64,000 nt of DNA from Chryseobacterium sp. LAM-KRS1 (lineage in GTDB: Bacteria > Bacteroidota > Bacteroidia > Flavobacteriales > Weeksellaceae). The stretch is from contig NZ_JAAOIZ010000007.1 in NCBI RefSeq assembly GCF_013184525.1, positions 62,001 through 126,000 of the forward strand. Reading direction: 5' to 3'. Below, piece after piece: positions 62,601 to 64,000 of this stretch (position 1 is the first letter of the stretch; every line of letters starts with the position of its first letter). A program made the translations under genes and the position numbers. The notes under the pieces were generated by a model, which was not told the origin of the DNA, did not search any database, and was given only the letters and a program-made list of their open reading frames with translations.

Positions 62601-63742
62601 CAAAAGTAAGAGCATTCATGAGAATGCTACGGGTGGGTGAAGGTACACAGGATGAAGGAGGTTATTCAAGAATTGTAGGAGGAAGTACATTAAAAGACCA
62701 TGGAAAAGATTTCAGTGACCACCCTAAAGTAATGGTCTGGATAGATCAAATAAATGACTATTCTTCAGCCGCCGGAGCCTACCAGATTACAAAAAAGAAT
62801 TGGCAGGATAACGGTTTTGCAACATGGAGAACCAATCATGGTATCACAGATTTTTCACCTGAAAGCCAGGATAAATATTGTGTATACCTGATTAAAGAAA
62901 AGAAAAAAGCATTAGATTTAATTAAAAAAGACGATATCAAAGGAGCCATCAGTAAGTGTAGAACTGAGTGGGCAAGTTTACCGGGGGCAGGATATGGTCA
63001 AAGAGAAGAAGCACTTGATCATGTTTTGAAAAAATATGAGCAATTCTATCAGGAAGAATTAAAAGGGCCAACCAATCATTTACATCTGAAAAAAGGATTT
63101 CTCAAAGAATTTGGCGAGAAGTGTTGTGACGAAGTGAAAGCAGTGGCAGGAGATATTAATAAATACAAAATTGATGTAGATAAATACACTTGCCCTAAGG
63201 TTATGAAATGCGATACATCTAAAAAATACCAATATGATATCTATGACAATAACCAATTAGTGAAAACAATTACTCTGGAGAAAAATGAGCATAACCTATT
63301 ACCTTTTCCAGAGACAGGACCTAATTGGGGTAGATTCGGAACGAGAGACAGAGGAGGTGATAACTGGGTTGCGGAAGATGTATGTGCAGCATTATTAGGA
63401 TTCTTTTATTCATTACCTAAAAATAATTTTTCTGAAACCTTGTATTTCAATGATATATCTGCAAATGATGGACGAAATATAGGGCACTCCGGACATAATG
63501 AAGCAGGAAATGACATCGATATACGATATCCGGGTAGTTCAAACGGTGGCCAAACTTTATGGAGTGATGCAAAAGAAGCCTATAAAACAGAAGAGAAATT
63601 TATTGAAGTTTTGGAAAATATACTCCTGGTGGGAACCAAATGGGGCTTTAATAAAAACTATGCTTATAAAAAAGATATCAAGCATACTACCGGTAAGGCG
63701 ACTTCAGTTCACCAGGATCATTTCCATTTAGGATTAAGATAA
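59681..63742 (+). CDS. T6SS PAAR-like spike effector: LysM, DUF4280, Ig repeats, lambda-endolysin-like and LAS/MepA-like domains
   Basis: A 1353-residue multidomain protein. LysM 7-55 (YKVQSGETLQDIAKKLGI); Glu/Lys-rich linker 70-105; DUF4280 PAAR-like cap about 108-235 with paired cysteines (CVCD, LQCMVGG); Ig-like repeats about 255-960; a lambda-R-type endolysin domain about 977-1125 (MRMLRVGEGTQ with Glu987, FSDHPKVMV, SAAGAYQITKKNW, WASLPGAGYGQ); and a C-terminal LAS/MepA-type metallopeptidase about 1215-1353 (GHSGHNEAGNDIDI with His1272 and Asp1280, HQDHFHLGL with HFH 1347-1349). It would pierce a target cell and cut both glycan and peptide parts of peptidoglycan. Preceded by a possible adaptor, followed by a possible immunity gene. 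Confidence 0.85.
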   Translation: MAASIPYKVQSGETLQDIAKKLGIKDWTKLKQYHDQNAGADPKVPNVPYPGFNLLTPSKEEIYEMNGETPPPDPAEEQKNAEQKQGEEKKKEEEQKKEENAAKSDHDGKYFVVHNAKCVCDKAENPKQTADLQVTTHKIIVLNDDSSKLAATEEDKTFNPPVATFGKCTLKPSAGGNLPCALAPAPKWSKTYESTQVMGKNTLTEISELQCMVGGKITIDKHGQTDSVSNAHADNTNPLELAMVNPAVAQPKKKEEYPVVTSITLTKIENRKDFKEIDSKGKKDIIYLRKNEETDFKANLKSGNKQLTSWMIYKNHQGKKEDRILLKEQIGTEFSQSFAETGKFRVEGYGKPKSPDFEKGKYDKCDPSCSIDIEVVENTLLDIECTSGDFSTRIDPSKNRKFRRGVPSVFKAKFFIPDLTEEEKSRLTLSLLDGSGNVVTDAVQDGDTLTFTPQNTQAKYTIIARYINDTGNVIEKQMSGETEGNAVIGISHGAEVVRPGTAMSFSVSKMKYNFGNNPLYDLTSDESSEIKWNLNGILQGTGKSITIPGNLLMAPGKYVVEAYSKVANATGKRAKDEDDDWRFEVKNNVVTEIKYDKKPKVGVNILFEISKMLIKDYDVSKDGPIIWKITGPVTAGGTGEKFSYKFLVPGKYTINCSMGGRNCEKPLSLDVIQPKVIADTAKWMDNDGSSGNIIKEAGYGQDISAYVRYEGLQGEEVKLEVYDNDSTGSNIIFEKTGTLNETATAVYWPFTLDDSIKQKIESKGVTKKGELFFKMKSTNPSLIIQNADKALASSLIVSDVPKIVDAYFCDASDTEKRYNSPITTPLYFKIYAINMVDKNVEVHFITKSDIYFGIAWSPRQWKDWKDVKEKFSKETFFNTQTGKINKKGELILKVDPTKLGKPKNYFKISAIIKVTEGEGKEAKERAVYLDHSDMAILYATASLPNMVENKAAVKVGRESLSTGKNEDGVCECEAKVRAFMRMLRVGEGTQDEGGYSRIVGGSTLKDHGKDFSDHPKVMVWIDQINDYSSAAGAYQITKKNWQDNGFATWRTNHGITDFSPESQDKYCVYLIKEKKKALDLIKKDDIKGAISKCRTEWASLPGAGYGQREEALDHVLKKYEQFYQEELKGPTNHLHLKKGFLKEFGEKCCDEVKAVAGDINKYKIDVDKYTCPKVMKCDTSKKYQYDIYDNNQLVKTITLEKNEHNLLPFPETGPNWGRFGTRDRGGDNWVAEDVCAALLGFFYSLPKNNFSETLYFNDISANDGRNIGHSGHNEAGNDIDIRYPGSSNGGQTLWSDAKEAYKTEEKFIEVLENILLVGTKWGFNKNYAYKKDIKHTTGKATSVHQDHFHLGLR

Positions 63743-63747
63743 CAAAT

Positions 63748-64000
63748 ATGATGAAAACAAATTTTTCCCTTTATACACTCATAGCGTTTGTTTTATTATT
63801 TTTTAATAATTTTAAAAGCCAGGAGAAAAGAGAGCTAAATTATCAGAATGATGATTTAATACAAACTATTGGGATAGGTCTGGTACAATTAGTAAAAACG
63901 GATAAGGATATTGTTCTGTATACTGATAAATCCTTATCTCATATTAAAATAAAAAAAGCACAACCAGGAAAAGATATTATTCCTCTTCTTAATAAGGCAG
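63748..64000 (+). CDS. Exported protein, truncated by window end; candidate immunity protein
   Basis: The first 84 residues of a protein with a signal peptide (YTLIAFVLLFFNNFKSQ); the rest is outside the window. Two adjacent ATGs (63748, 63751) are possible starts. It follows the peptidoglycan-cutting effector by 5 bp. A periplasmic protein in this position could protect the producer from its own effector; this is inferred from layout, no family recognised. Confidence 0.6.
   Translation, partial: MMKTNFSLYTLIAFVLLFFNNFKSQEKRELNYQNDDLIQTIGIGLVQLVKTDKDIVLYTDKSLSHIKIKKAQPGKDIIPLLNKA

Noticed and set aside
53215-63742. Prophage remnant
   Set aside because: Hcp, VgrG and the lambda-endolysin-like domain resemble phage parts, but there is no capsid, terminase, portal or integrase; PAAR-like and effector/immunity layout fits a T6SS.

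Overview
The window is AT-rich chromosomal DNA from a Bacteroidota bacterium, most likely a Chryseobacterium-like member of the Flavobacteriia/Weeksellaceae. The indications are promoters of the TTTG-N17-21-TAnnTTTG type, short lipoboxes behind MKK-type signal peptides, a subtype-iii (Bacteroidetes) type VI secretion system (T6SS), BshA of bacillithiol synthesis, GH92 mannosidase, DUF4292/EnvC/TatA and DUF2851/PspC gene neighbourhoods. No rRNA, tRNA, CRISPR array or transposase was recognised.

Region 1 (1-13.7 kb, minus strand) is a phenylacetate catabolic operon. It reads paaK-E-A-B-C-D-G, a four-helix-bundle gene, paaH, a small unknown gene, paaI-J-Y, an exported esterase, and paaZ, which runs off the left edge. 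A TetR regulator (PaaR-like) sits just upstream, and a perfect palindrome, CTAACATTTGTTAG, lies between the paaK promoter and its start codon. Almost every spacer in the operon carries an AT-rich repeat built on TTTGAAAATG-nn-CTAATTTGAAAAT, and inverted copies flank the four-helix-bundle gene.

Region 2 (14-33.6 kb) is mixed housekeeping and envelope genes: clpB, a divergent pair of related NHGS[IL]IPPD-motif proteins next to a membrane protein, a histidine kinase and a response regulator (a probable signalling module), an M43 metalloprotease, a PAP2 phosphatase, two M1 metallopeptidases around an EEP-family hydrolase, a 2,4-dienoyl-CoA-reductase-like SDR, a GH92 mannosidase and dihydroorotase.

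Region 3 (33.7-52.9 kb) has a polysaccharide flippase, a sugar nucleotidyltransferase, the DUF4292-EnvC-TatA-DUF4254 operon, ribA, a GH3 glycosidase-bshA-DUF2851-PspC-GNAT run, a SIMPL protein, three tandem paralogous carboxypeptidase-regulatory-like exported proteins, and an AddA/RecB-type helicase-nuclease.

Region 4 (53-64 kb, plus strand) is a T6SS export island. It holds the Hcp tube protein (TssD), VgrG (TssI), and then a series of probable effector/immunity pairs: a DUF3289-like protein plus lipoprotein; an Ig-domain protein with a papain-like Cys/His/Asp set plus a small membrane protein; and an unknown 267-residue protein followed by a 1353-residue LysM + PAAR-like (DUF4280) + Ig-repeat protein ending in a lambda-endolysin-like domain and a LAS/MepA-like metallopeptidase domain, plus a truncated exported protein. 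Direct 13-bp repeats spaced about 21 bp upstream of the hcp promoter, with a related site upstream of vgrG, suggest shared activation. This island is the most novel part of the window.
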